Shown: positions 48,541-60,587, counted from the first letter of the stretch. The stretch: DNA of 64,000 bases from Trichopus zeylanicus subsp. travancoricus (GCA_005019695.1 RXID01004904.1:248664-312663); one strand, 5' to 3'. Notes: generated by a model not told the origin, from the sequence alone. Program-made: numbers and translations.

Positions 48541-50580
48541 TCGTATCTATTCCTATCTTTCTAATTTGTAATTATGTTTGCAATATTTGATGTTTGTTGA
48601 TTTTTTTTTTGCTTATATTGGATATACAAAATTGATAGTAAATTATCTCAATATATATTGTTAATTGTCTATATATGTCAATATAAAATTTTATATGATA
48701 GCTTGTATGCATGCATATGAAATCTTTTACATGTATGTATATGCTGCAGGAAACGTAATTTTCATGCTTAATTAGTTCTTAATATGTGTTCAGTGCATTA
48801 TAAATACTTTTTAATTAGTTTAGTTGTTTATTGTGTATAATTTTCAAATCATGAGTATATAAAAAATATAATATGCAATATACGCTACTTATGCTTACTA
48901 ATTGAAAATAAGTTCTTGGACTTTCAGTCAATTGATATGATTATGTTATCAATTTGGATGATATGCAAAATCAGTTAATTTTAGTGTTTGGTTCAATATT
49001 TATTTTGTGAGAAATAATTTGTGGTAGTAAATGTGAGGTTATTGTTATCATTAGATTTATTTTATCAGTTTGTATTTATTTTTAAGCGATTTGTCCTTTA
49101 TTGTATATTTAGTTATAATTTTGAAACTTTTAGAATATTATTTTCCCTCAGATGTAATTTCTACTTATGTTAGATGCATGAATTTGATAACAAATTATAT
49201 TAGTATATGTTGTTAGATATTTATATATGTCAATAAATGATTATGAATGATAATTTGTATGTATATGAGATATTTTTTAATCACATATGTGTTTATATCA
49301 TATGGAGCATAATATTTGATATTTTTAATTATATCTTAATCAATATTTTGTATAGTATAATTACTTTCTAATTATTATTATTATTGTGTATATATGTCCA
49401 ATTTTGATCATATAAATAATCTAATATGCAATTATGTCAATAATGCTTATATTTTGAAAATAATATCTTATTTTATTTTTTATTTATAATAATATGTACA
49501 ATTTATTTTTATTTACAATGATGAAGAGGAAGACCTTGATCTCTCACAAATGTTATTTTGTAAATTTCAATTATATTATGACAGGGTTGAAGGAAAATAT
49601 GTCAGCAACTTATAAATTGAGATGTAAATGAGCCAAGCTTGAGTAAGCTAATCTCAATTCAAGCTTGACTCATGACCAAAAATATCAGCTCGAGCTTAGC
49701 CAATCGAGTTTGAGCAGTATGAACTTGGCTTAGTTTGACTTGTGATGTCAAATAAGTCGAGCTCAAATTTAAATTTTATAATTTTATAACTTTGATAATA
49801 TTTTTTGCTAATTAATATCAAAATTAATCTTTAAAACCCTAGCATTAAAATAATAATTAACATACAAATATAATGACGTTTATGATTAACTAATAATTAA
49901 TATTTAAGATAATAAAATATTAAATGTAAAACCTAAAAAATAATATTAATAACTTTAAACAATAACATAAATAAATATGTTATTCAAATAACAAAAACAT
50001 AAATATATTATATTACATTGTTATATAAATAATAATAATAATTTTATAAATAAATTTAAAATTTAAACAAGCTCTTGAGTGAAGGGTTCAGAAAGAAATT
50101 TACATTAATTGTATATATTATGCTATTATGTTATAAAAAAAACTAATACAATGTAATCAAACTCTCAAAGCAGAACCAAACAAGTTGGACTTGACTAAGC
50201 TCGAGCTCAAAATCAAACTTATTTTTTTAACAAACTGAGCTAAGCTCGAATGGCTCGTGAATCTTGAGCTAAATTGGCCCACCCTACTCACAAAGAACTA
50301 TTAGGAACAACATTATTCTGAAAACTTTTGAATATCCTACAAACGGACAATGATATACTTTTTTTTGATGAGTTGCTTATGACATAAACCAACGTGCTTA
50401 TTTCCAGGGCTTTTGCTGGGAGAGAGAAAAGTTAAATTCACAGTAAGGGGTCATGAAAAGATACCTTTCGAAGTTCAAAAAATGTCTAAAAATATAAAAA
50501 AGTATAAGAATAATATATTTGGGTTATTAAATGAAAGTGTTAGGAAATACAATACTAACCAGAGGAGGATTTTGTACGAA
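48541..50580. other. Very AT-rich region, one MITE-like element, no gene
   Basis: No coding motif is seen on either strand. The stretch at 49615–50286 is described separately. The remainder has only short, AT-driven frames. Confidence 0.6.
49615..50286. mobile_element. MITE-like element with AGCTCGAGCT-type ends
   Basis: The left end carries GAGCCAAGCTTGAGTAAGCT and later CAGCTCGAGCTTAGCCAATCG. The right end carries AAGCTCGAGCTC, CTGAGCTAAGCTCGAATGGC and GTGAATCTTGAGCT, which pair with the left end as imperfect inverted copies. The interior is AT-rich without a coding frame. Repeats rich in GAGCTCGAGCT are widespread in plant genomes. The class is not determined. Confidence 0.5.
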
Positions 50581-50944
50581 TTTTAACGAGGGATAATTAC
50601 TCATAATTCTCCTAATTAGTCTTAATTACGTATAACTTCGTAATTTTCGGAATTACCCACAACTCCTATTTTCGAAAATATTTACCCACACCCCTATGAT
50701 TGTTATTTAATCAAAATTTTTCCAAAAAATTCTGATTTTATCCTTGGTTATTTTACACATACACCCCCTAAAAACTTATTTTTTTATATTTAACGCCCTG
50801 AAATTCAGTTTTTACAAATAACACCCCAAAATACCTCAGATTTACAAAAAAGTCCTCGAAATTCAAATTTTTGCAAATAAACCCCCAGAAATGATTTCAA
50901 TTTACAAAAAAGTCTCTGAAATTTGGATTTTTGCAAATAACACC

Positions 50945-51165
50945 CTGGCACGGGCGGGAGCGGAGGCGGAGGCCGGTGGCAGGAGCGGAGGCGGAGGCTG
51001 GCGGCGGGAGCGGAGGCGGAGGCCGGGGCGCCGGCGTGCCGAAACTCGGGCGCGGACGGCCACGACCGAGGCCGTTCCGCCCTCGCGTGCCAGCGCGCCG
51101 GCCTCGGACTCCGTCCCCGACGCGCGAGCGCGGACGCCGGCCGGCGATGGTCCGGCGAGGGGTGT
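50945..51165. repeat. GC-rich core A of MULE-like element
   Basis: It is built from GGAGCGGAGGCGGAGGCCGG-like repeats and GCCGTTCCGCCC motifs, with many CpG sites. It contrasts sharply with the AT-rich arms. Open frames across it encode only Arg/Gly/Pro/Ala low-complexity peptides. Confidence 0.8.
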
Positions 51166-51179
51166 ATTTGTAAAAAGTA

Positions 51180-52080
51180 GTTTTAAAAAAAATTTAGACT
51201 TATTTTATAAAAAAAATTTTAAGGGTCTATTTTTTAATGTATAAATATTAAATTTGTAATTATAAATTTAAAAATCACTAATGTATTTTTTGTAAAATTT
51301 TACTTAAAATATGATTAAAAATATAGACTTATTTATAAATAAAAATATTGAAGGGGTCTATTTGTAAATGTACAACATGAAACTTGTAATTTTAAATTTT
51401 AAGTTTTGAAACTTTCGATGACTTATTTGTAAAATTTATTTATAAAATAAATAAAATTTGGACGTATTTATAAAGAAAAATATTAAAGGTGGTCTATTTT
51501 TAAATGTAAAAAATAGTAAACTTGTAATTTGAAATTTGAAATTTTAAACTTTCACTGTATTTTCCGTGAAATTTAATATAAAAATGATTAAATATTGATT
51601 TATTTTAAAAAAATCAAGGGATCTATTTGTTTAATGTACAATATGAAACTTTGTAATTTTAAATTTTAAGTTTTGAAACCTTCGATGATTTATTTGTAAA
51701 ATTTACTTATAAAATAAATAAAATTTGGACGTATTTATAAAGAAAAATATTAAAGGTGGTATATTTTTAAATGTAAAAATAGTAAACTTGTAATTTGAAA
51801 TTTTAAAACTTTCACTATATTTTCCGTGAAATTTAATATTAAAAATTAATTAAAATATTGGTTTATTTAAAAAAAATCAAGGGATCTATTTGTAAATGTA
51901 CAATATGAAACTTGTAATTTTAAATTTTAAGTTTTGAAACCTGATTTATTTGTAAAATTTACTTATAAAATAAATAAAATTTGGACGTATTTATAAAAAA
52001 AATATTAAAAGTGGTCTATTTTTAAATGTAAAAATAGTAAACTTGTAATTTGAAATTTGAAATTTTAAAACTTTTACTGC
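51180..52080. repeat. Inverted copy of the 135-bp minisatellite
   Basis: About six units read as the reverse complement of the array at 46370–48540, for example GGTCTATTTGTAAATGTACA and AAACTTGTAATTTTAAATTT. Units at 51320–51500, 51610–51780 and 51880–52060 are very alike, pointing to local amplification. Confidence 0.85.
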
Positions 52081-52262
52081 GCAGGGAGCGACGGCGGCGG
52101 CGGCGCAGGATGCGTTTAGGGCTACAGGAAGAAGAGGATTTTATAAGAAAATTCTGGACTTTTTTGTAATTCGGAATAATTTCGGAGTGTTATTTGCAAA
52201 AATCCGAATTTCGGGTACTTTTCTGTAAATTTGAATAATTTCGGGGCGTTATTTGCAAAAAT

Positions 52263-52527
52263 CCGCGCCCGCGCGCCGGGGACAGAGGTGGAGGCCGGGG
52301 CGCCGGCGAGCCGGTGGCGGGAGCGGAGGCGGAGGCGGAGGCCGTTCCGCCCCCGCATGCCGGGGACGGAGGCCGAGGCCGACGCTCCGGCACGCGGGCG
52401 CGGACGGCCAAGGCCGTCCGTCCTCAGCACGTGGGAGCGCCGTCCTCGGCCTCCGTCCCCGGCACGCGGGGGCGAAATGGCCTCCGCCTCCGCCTCCGCT
52501 CCCGCCGCCGGCTCCCGCCCGCCTCCG
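52263..52527. repeat. GC-rich core B of MULE-like element
   Basis: Direct and inverted copies of motifs like GGGGACGGAGGCCGAGGCCG and CGGACGGCCAAGGCCGTCCG lie next to each other, so the block can fold on itself. Its composition matches the cores at 37070–37292 and 40773–41045. Confidence 0.8.
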
Positions 52528-52831
52528 GGGTGTTATTTGCAAAAATTCGAATTTCGAGGACTTTTTTATAAATATGAGTTATTTGGGGGTATTATTTGCA
52601 AAAAACCGAATTTTTTGTGTTAAATATAAAAAAATAAATTTTTAGGGATATATGTATAAAATAACAGAGGGTAAAATCGGAATTTTTTGGAAAAATTTTG
52701 ATTAAATAACAATCAGGGGGTGTGGGTAAATATTTTCGAAAATGGGGTGTGTGGGTAATTCCAGAAATTACGGGGGTTATGTGTAATTAAGATTAATTAT
52801 GGGGGTTATGCGTAATTATCCCTTTTAACAA

Positions 52832-54313
52832 TATGTATTTTAGGGTTTGTATTGTTCTTAAAGTCGGATAAATTTCTCGCCCTTTAGATACTTGAATATG
52901 TAAAATGCTCTTAAGGAATATGCTTGGATTCTAGCTATTTATACAAGACTGATGGAGATCATACCAAACATGACAAAGAGGCTCTAAGCTAGAAACAACG
53001 ATAAGGAGATTCAAGTTAGTTACATCAAGGGATGCACCCATTTTCTTCCCTTATGATGTGAAGAGATGACCACCATATGAAAAAAGAACATATCTGAAGT
53101 TTATTCCTGAGTTATTGCATACAAGGTCCAAGATGCCCAATAGTCTACAAATGTTCAATTACAATTTGTCATCTTATGAGCTAATCAGGTTTAACAATTG
53201 CTTACAATTTATTTTGTTAAATTTCTATTTATGATATCTATGATGTATTTACATGGTTATATTAGTAGTTATACTAATTTGTTTCTAGTCAATACAGATG
53301 TTAACTTATTAATTTGACAACTTAGTGATTATATTATGCTGAAACTATTTAGATTAGCATGTAAGTAATTATATTTTGGTAGTTATAATCACAATAGCCC
53401 CTATATAATTGAAATAGTTAATTGAATGTATTTTGATTCATGGTGAGTAGCATTGTTATATTTATTTTTTGCTATAATTTGTATTTTTTATTATTTGGAA
53501 AAAATTGACTAACTACAAATAAGATCCATCGTCTTAAGAAGCTTGAGCTAGATAAAGTAGAGAAGGACCTTTTAAGAGCCATTCCTTTATAGACAATAAT
53601 AAGGGGGCCATCAATTTTGGATACACTCAGTTTCTCCAATAGTCCTACTTGAAGTCGTTTAGTTTTCGCTACTAGAGTTTTCGTTGCGGTTGCCAATCCA
53701 TCATATTCTACTAGCCGTTCCCAATCTACTGATAATATTACTAGGAGAACCCTAATAAAGGAGATACAACATCTTGGTCATCTAGGAAGAACCAATTTAC
53801 AAAGGATCATAACAGAAGAAATCTTGCTGAGCTCGGTTTGTTTCTCCTTGCCTTTCATACACCCTGTAGGTTTTGAGTGACTTCTGAAGATGAGAGTGAT
53901 GTATTGCATAATCTTTTCCATGCTACATTCTAAGATAGATAGGTTTCAGATTGGAGGTTTATCTTGCGGCTCAGTGTAGCTGATAGCATAGGGCCTTGAG
54001 ATAAACTTTAGAATTATTGCTTGCTATCTAAAAGAAATTCGGAGAGGGTGAGTCTGTAGGGTGTGTTTGCAACAACACATAAAACTGAAACATACCTAAT
54101 GTTTTGGTTATCGTGAATATATCAGGCACCTGTTTATATACATGGCATAAATCCGTCTCTGAGATTCTATTTGCATATACGGTTCTCATCTGTTTTCACT
54201 GGCTAAAATAGTTCCCTTTTATCAATGAATACTGCCATAAACTTTTTTAGCTTGCCATTGTTAATGTCAGTCAGTCTGATCCATGAGCATGATTTCCTTT
54301 TTTGTGTCTGTAG
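52832..54313. other. AT-rich stretch, missing 5' part of COX11
   Basis: The upstream exons of COX11 (targeting peptide, membrane segment and the region before ELVVQ) were looked for here and not found. A minus-strand frame at 53472–53696 shows no recognisable family. The gene's 5' half appears to be lost or displaced by insertions. Confidence 0.5.
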
Positions 54314-55521
54314 GGAGCTTGTTGTTCAATTGAATGCTGATGTTGCTGATGGGATGCCATGGAAATTTCCTACACAAAGATAGGTCTGTGCATTCTTAGG
54401 TTTTTTTTTTTTATTAACAAAAATGACTTTCTACAACAGCATCCATGACAAACTCTTGGTGTATGCAGGTGAGAGTCAAGTCAGGGGAAACTGCTCTTGC
54501 ATTTTACACTGCTGAAAATCGTGGTTCAACTCCAATAGCTGGTGTGTCTACATACAATGTTACCCCAATGAAGGTACCGAGAATTTATCTTCCATATTCT
54601 CATATTTTCATGCTACTAACATTTTCCATAAGATTGACGAGTTGGTTTTATTTTATGTTTGTTGGAATAGTTGATCGCCTGTTATTCCTAGGATAATACA
54701 TCTCTTTTTTCTGATCTCTAATGTCTGCTAGACCACTTTTCAGCTACCACCCCTAGTCAAATTTTTGCATAAACTCCTCAAACTCCATATCTTTTAATAA
54801 GGAGTTGTGTGCCTCCTGACATGACGAATTATACAGCTAATTAATTGGAGAAGAGTTTTCTTTGATTAGGTTTCTGTACGTATGGTTAGTAAGTCTGAGA
54901 CTCCATCCAACGCGCTAGAAGAGACTTGGAAATTGCCTGTAGTGGGCATGGATCTCTCATGGAATCAATGTGAACCCAGATCTTGGCTCTACCAACCAAC
55001 AGACATCTTTCAGTTTGTGCCTTTTGACCTCTTTGAACTCTTTCATGCACTCATGTCCATATTCATTCTTTGTTTTCAATGCAACTTCTTATCTACAAAT
55101 TTACTGTAGTTCTAATCCTTGGTTCTTCCTTGTCCTTGCCTCTAAAGTTTTTTGTTTCAAACTATTGATTTCTTGCATTTGATTCCCTCAATGTACTAAA
55201 GGGCTGATCTGCGATCGAGATCAACAACAATGACCATGTCTATTTGTCTGCAGGCAGCAGTTTACTTTAACAAAATACAGTGCTTCTGCTTTGAGGAGCA
55301 GCAACTTCTGCCTGGGGAGCAGATCGACATGCCTGTGTGCACTGGTCCTGTTTTTCTTCAATTTTGAATTGCTTATGCTACATATTGGTTTTTAAAACAT
55401 GAAATATTAAATCTTTCAGGTATTTTTCTACATTGACCTAGAGTTTGAGACAGATACCAAGATGGATGGCATAAACAACATCATCCTACCCTACACATTT
55501 TTTAAAGTCAGTGAAGACTAA
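54314..55521 (+). pseudogene. COX11: COX11 3' fragment with nonsense codon
   Basis: Four exons are legible: 54314–54383, 54469–54573, 55254–55334 and 55420–55521. They encode the C-terminal two thirds of the CtaG/COX11 domain: ELVVQLNADVADGMPWKF, VRVKSGETALAFYTAENRGS, KIQCFCFEEQQLLPGEQIDM and FFYIDLEFETDTKMDG through FFKVSED. In mitochondria COX11 delivers copper to the CuB site of cytochrome c oxidase subunit 1; the Cys pair in CFC binds copper and is kept. The last codon of the first exon is TAG (54381–54383), where homologues have Glu in a conserved QREVRV motif, and one residue before PTQR is also lacking. No start, transit peptide or transmembrane exon is found upstream. Splice signals are intact and the exons otherwise well conserved, so inactivation looks recent, or the fragment belongs to a duplicated copy. 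Confidence 0.85.
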
Positions 55522-55679
55522 CACAGAATCTCACTCCGCAACTGAAATCTACCACTTCAATCTACCTGTGGTTGTCAATCATTATCATGGCATTCATGTC
55601 AGGCTCTTATTAATTTTTCACTCATTTATAGCATTTTATCATTGTTCCTACCTTCAAGCACAGAAGCCGAGGTGAATAA

Positions 55680-56138
55680 TGTTGGCTTTATGGTGTCTCG
55701 AATCTGAATTTTCCGGATAGTCTTAATTATATTAGGAAATTATTTAATGGGCCTAATCCTTATCTAGATTTATCTTCTACTAGAAGTCTTAAATTAGTAG
55801 AAGTCTTATTTGAGTCAATCTTCTACTTTGACTCAAACATCATTAGGCCACATCTATAAATACACCATTGATGTAAGGGTTTCAAAAGAGTGAGAGAGAT
55901 ATATATATAGATCAATACTCTCAATACGTCTTGTGACGGTCAGACTACTTAGTCTTTTGTGAAAATTAGTGATATTGGAGTTTCGTCTCCATCGTTGTAA
56001 TCTTCTCTTTCTCTTCTAATCAATACAATATTCTCTGAATCGTCTTCCCAAAATATATCTCTTGTGTGCTATCTTTTCATCTTTTCTGTTCTTCCTCTAT
56101 ATCGTGAATTGTGGTGGACATCGATATTTTCCGCAACA
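55680..56138 (+). repeat. 5' LTR of young Copia
   Basis: It starts TGTTGGCTTTATGG and ends GCAACA. A TATA-like box (TATAAATACACC) lies near 55855 and probably drives the element's transcript. Confidence 0.95.
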
Positions 56139-56162
56139 AGTGGCATTAGAGTTTGGTTCAAT

Positions 56163-59100
56163 ATGTCTACTACGAAGTTCGATATAGAGAAATTCAATGA
56201 AAAGCAAGAATTTCCTATTTGGCAAGCAAGAGTTCATGCAATTCTTACTCAACAAAGGTTGAGACACACATTGGAGGACGTCAAGCCTGAAGATGTCACC
56301 GAAAGTGTCTGGGAAAACCAAAAGGCTAGTGCACATAGCACAATCATCCTCAGTCTCACTGATGAGGTACTTTATCCGTTTCTTGATGAAACATCACCTT
56401 CAGAGTTATGGAAAAAGCTGGAGAAACAGTATATGAGTAAGTCTATCTCAAATCGAGTTTATTTAAAGCAGAAGCTCTTCAATTTTCGAATGACAGAAGG
56501 TACGAATATAGTTGATCATCTTAATGCTTTCAATAAACTTGTCTCTCAATTGTTAAGCATTGATGTTAAAATTGAAGATAAAGACAAGGCAGTTATTTTA
56601 TTATCGTCTTTACCTCCTTCTCTTAAGAATCTTAAAACTACTCTCATGTATGAGAAGGATTTGAAATTTGATGATATTTCTGCTACCCTTCTATCTAATG
56701 AATATTTGAAAAAGATTGGAGGGGATGTGTCACACTCAAAAACATTAATTGTCAGGGGTCGTACCAAAGTAAGATCAAGGACAGGTCGTTCTAGATCCAA
56801 ATCCAAAGAAATAAATTGCAGGTATTGTAAGAAGATGGGACATGCAATTAAAGATTGTTGGAAGCTCAAAGCAAAGAAAGAAAGAGAATCTCAATTTAAA
56901 GAGAAAGCCAAAGAACAAGTGTCAGTTGTTGAAGGAAGTTCTGATGATAATTTTGGTAACGTTCTCTCTATTAGTTCTAATTTTGATCATTACCATGATA
57001 TTTGGATTCTTGATTCTGGTTGTTCTTATCACATGTGTCCTAATAAGGATTGGTTTGAAGACTACAAGTCTTATGATGGTGGTTTGGTTTTGATGGGTAA
57101 TAACAATCCATGCAAAACTGTTGGAATTGGAACAATCAAAATTAAGATGTTTGATAATATTATTAGAACTCTTACTGATATTAGACATGTTCTTGATTTG
57201 AAAAAGAATTTGATCTCTTTGGGTGCTCTGGATTCTGCTGGTTATAAGTATTCTGCTGAAAGTGGAGTTCTTAAGGTTGCTAAAGGCTCATTGATAGTGA
57301 TGAAGGGCCTAAAGCATGAAAATTTGTATGAGTTAATAGGAAAAACCGTTGTAGGTGGAGCAGCAATTTCTCAGGCCTCTTCTTCTGATATGACCCACTT
57401 ATGACATATGCGTCTCGATCATATGAGTAAGCAAGGTTTAAGTGAGTTCAACAAAAGAAAATTACTGAAAGGCCTCAACTCATGCAAATTGGATTTCTGC
57501 GAGCATTGCCTCTATGGTAAATAGTCCAAGGTAAAGTTTAACATCGGTATTCATTGCACTAAAGGCTTAATTGATTATATTCATTCTGATGTGTGGTGCT
57601 CTCCTATTCCATTAAAATCTGGTGCTCGTTATTTTGTCAGTTTTATTGATGACTTTTCCAAAAAAGTGTGGATTCATTTTTTGCATCACAAAGCCGAAGT
57701 ATTTTCTGTTTTCAAACGGTGAAAAACTTCAGTTGAAAAAAGGACTGGTAGAAAAATCAAATATTTCAGAAGTGATAATGGCGGAGAGTACAAATCAACA
57801 GAATTTCTCAAATTCTGTGAAGATGAAGGCATCAAACGCCACTTTACCATCCCAGGAAAATCTCAACAAAATGGTATGGCTGAAAGGATGAACAGAACCT
57901 TGTTGGAGAAAGCACATAGTATGCTCAGTACAGCTAATCTTGATAGAGATTTTTGGGCAGAAGCAATTAATACAGCATGCTTCATTGTGAATCGCTCTCC
58001 TCAAACAGCTATTAATTGCAAGACTCCTGAAGAGGTATGGACTGGTCATCCTGCAAATTATTCTTTTTTAAAGATTTTTGGTTGTCCTGCTTATGTGCAT
58101 GTTGTCAAGGATAAGTTAGATGCACGTTCCAAAAAGTATATTTTCCTGGGTTATGCCGAAGGCTTCAAAGGGTATCGTTTGTGGGATCCTACTATTTCAA
58201 ATGTAATTATTGAGAGAGACATAGTATTTAATGAAAGTGTTATGCTAAAATCTCTCAAGAAAGATCCTAATGATAAAATGCAAGTGGAGGTGGAGTATGT
58301 AGTTCCTTCAGAAGAAGATATTCAGGATATGCCCAACTCTCAAGAAAATTCTAAGAATCAAGTTTCTGAAAAGTCTTCACTTCGAAGATCACAAAGAAAA
58401 ATAAAGCCACCTGAGAGGTATGATTTTGAAGATATGGTAGCTTTTGCTTTAGTTATTGACAATGGTGATCCTTGTTCCTATAAAGAAGCAGTGCAGGATA
58501 AGAATTCTTCTCAGTGGCAAGCTGCTATGAATGAAGAGATGGATTCCCTTCAAAAGAACCATACTTGGGATCTGGTGAAATTACCAGAAGGTAAAAGAGC
58601 AATTGGTTGCAAGTGGGTATTTCGAAAGAAAGAGGATTTCTCTGAGATAGATGGTGTTAAATTCAAGGCTCGTTTAGTTGCAAAAGGGTATTCACAAAAG
58701 GAGGGTGTTGACTTTAATGAAATTTTCTCTCCTGTGGTTAAACACACATCTATTCGTTTTCTACTTGCTTTAGTTGTTTTTCATAATCTTGAGTTAGAGC
58801 AGTTTGATGTCAAAACTGCCTTTCTGCATAGAGAATTAGAAGAACAAATTTTTATGCAACAGCCTGAAGGGTTCATCCAAGAAGGCGAGGAAAATTTTGT
58901 CTGCAAGTTGAACAAATCACTTTATGGTTTGAAACAGTCTCCAAGGCAATGGTATAAAAGGTTTGACAGTTTTATGCTGGGACAAGATTTCATTCACTGC
59001 AAACATGATTGCTATGTTTATTTTAAGATGCATGCCAATAACTCATTTATTATATTACTTCTTTATGTTGATGATATGCTTATCGCTACTCAAGACATAT

Positions 59101-60083
59101 CTCTACTGAATGATTTAAAGTTTAAAATGAAAAAGAAATTTGAGATGAAAGATTTAGGTGCTGCAAGGAAGATTCTCGGTATGGAGATTGATCGAGATCG
59201 AAAGCATGAAAAATTATGGCTCAAACAGAGCAAGTATCTCGAGAAGATTATTTCTCGTTTTCACATGCAGAATTCAAAATCCGTCAGTACTCCTTTGGCA
59301 TCTCACTTCAAGCTTTCAGCTCAACAATGTCCTTCTACAGATGAAGAGCATGCATACATGGAGAACATCCCATTTTCAAGTGCTGTTGGAAGTCTAATGT
59401 ATGCTATGGTATGCACAAGACCTGATATTGCACAAGCAGTCAGCGTTGTTAGTCGTTACATGACAAATCCAGGAAAAGAGCATTGGCTGGCCGTGAAATG
59501 GCTATTTAGATATGTCAAAGGTACTCTTAATATTGGTTTATGTTTCGACAGGAACACAGTGCAAGAGGCCAAAATTATTGGCTACGTCGATTCAGACTAT
59601 GCTGGAAACCTTGATCGACGTCGATCCCTCACTGGTTATCTTTTCACTCTTTGTGGAGGACCTATTAGTTGGAGGTGTACCTTACAGTCAATTGTAGCAT
59701 TATCTACAACAGAGTCTGAGTATATGGCAGCTACAGAAGCCGTTAAAGAAGCTCTATGGCTAAAAAGTTTGGCAAGTGAAATTGATTTTTCTCAACATGT
59801 TCTTCCTATTTTTTACGACAGTCAGAGCGCCATACACCTTGCGAAGAACCAAATGTACCATGCCAGATCAAAGCATATAGATGTCCGATTTCATTTTATT
59901 CGGGACATTATTGAAGACGGCGAGATTTCTTTACAAAAGATTCATACTTCAAGAAATCCTGCAGATATGTTGACGAAGGTGATTCCAATTGATAAGTTCA
60001 AAGCTCTGTTTGGACTTGATCAATATCCAAGGTCGTTGATCCTATCCCAAGAGGTAATGACAAAGACATCTATTAAAGATTAA
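56163..60083 (+). pseudogene. Copia gag–pol frame with three stop codons
   Basis: From the ATG at 56163 a single frame of about 1,300 codons reads gag (56163–56800), a CCHC knuckle (CRYCKKMGHAIKDC, near 56818), protease (WILDSGCSYHMC, near 57002), the pre-integrase and integrase domains (57410–58100, with RSDNGGEYKS), reverse transcriptase with LLYVDDM (near 59060) and RNase H (SDYAG, KHIDVRFHFIRD) to the TAA at 60081–60083. Only three in-frame stops break it: TGA 57402–57404, TAG 57522–57524 and TGA 57720–57722. All lie within the pre-integrase and integrase part. No frameshift was found. The long open 3' part (57876–60083, 735 codons) covers the end of integrase, reverse transcriptase and RNase H. 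Upstream in-frame ATGs exist from 56064 inside the LTR, but 56163 fits the usual gag start. Confidence 0.92.
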
Positions 60084-60121
60084 AATTTAGAGAATAAGAT
60101 GATTCGAGCCAAGGTGGAGAT

Positions 60122-60582
60122 TGTTGGCTTTATGGTGTCTCGAATCCGGATTTTCCGGATAATCTTAATTATATTAGGAAATTATTTAATGGGCCTAATC
60201 CTTATCTAGATTTATCTTCTACTAGAAGTCTTAAATTAGTAGAAGTCTTATTTGAGTCGGTCTTCTACTTTGACTCAAACATCATTAGGCCACATCTATA
60301 AATACACCATTGATGTAAGGGTTTCAAAAGAGTGAAAGAGATATATATATATAGATCAATACTCTCAATATGTCTTGTGACGGTCAGGCTACTTAGTCTT
60401 TTGTGAAAATTAGTGATATTGGAGTTTCGTCTCCATCGTTGTAATCTTCTCTTTCTCTTCTAATCAATACAATATTCTCTGGATCGTCTTCCCAAAATAT
60501 ATCTCTTATGTGCTATCTTTTCCTCTTTTCTGTTCTTCCTCTATATCGTGAATTGTGATGGATATCCATATTTTCCGTAACA
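60122..60582 (+). repeat. 3' LTR of young Copia
   Basis: It is co-linear with the 5' LTR and one TA unit longer in the TATATA run near 60345. Confidence 0.95.
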
Positions 60583-60587
60583 AATAA

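Larger units (their letters stand above)
50590..52822. mobile_element. Non-autonomous MULE-like element, best copy
   Basis: Termini GGGATAATTAC and GTAATTATCCC are perfect inverted copies of each other. They lie inside a 9-bp direct repeat, TTTTAACGA (50581–50589) and TTTTAACAA (52823–52831), with 8 of 9 bases alike. The arms (about 50590–50944 and 52528–52822) are long, AT-rich inverted repeats with internal modules such as TTTGCAAATAACACCCC. Between them lie a GC-rich core (50945–51165), an AT-rich minisatellite (about 51180–52080), a second GC-rich block (52081–52130), an extra arm-like module (about 52140–52262) and a third GC-rich core (52263–52527). A 9-bp duplication and long inverted repeats are the marks of Mutator-like elements. 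No transposase is present. Confidence 0.82.
55680..60582 (+). mobile_element. Young, nearly intact Copia retrotransposon
   Basis: The LTRs are 55680–56138 and 60122–60582, about 97% alike by eye, with about 15 substitutions and one 2-bp indel. A perfect 5-bp target duplication AATAA (55675–55679 and 60583–60587) flanks the element. A primer-binding site (TGGCATTAGAG, at 56141) follows the 5' LTR, and GGTGGAGAT precedes the 3' LTR as polypurine tract. One reading frame runs through the whole interior. The element sits about 160 bp downstream of the COX11 fragment's stop codon, probably in its former 3' UTR. Confidence 0.96.

Noticed and set aside
50891..52645. Open frames across GC cores A and B
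   Set aside because: Repeat-derived Arg/Ala/Pro peptides with no start context, no conserved motif and several overlapping frames.
53472..53696. 74-codon minus-strand frame starting MATATKTLVAKTKRL
   Set aside because: It looks slightly like a targeting peptide, but no continuation or family match is visible. It is on the opposite strand to COX11 and cannot be its first exon.
54381..54390. Alternative donor that would avoid the COX11 stop codon
   Set aside because: The only GT nearby that fits is after TAG. No other GT keeps the frame into the next exon, so the stop was accepted as real, subject to read checking.
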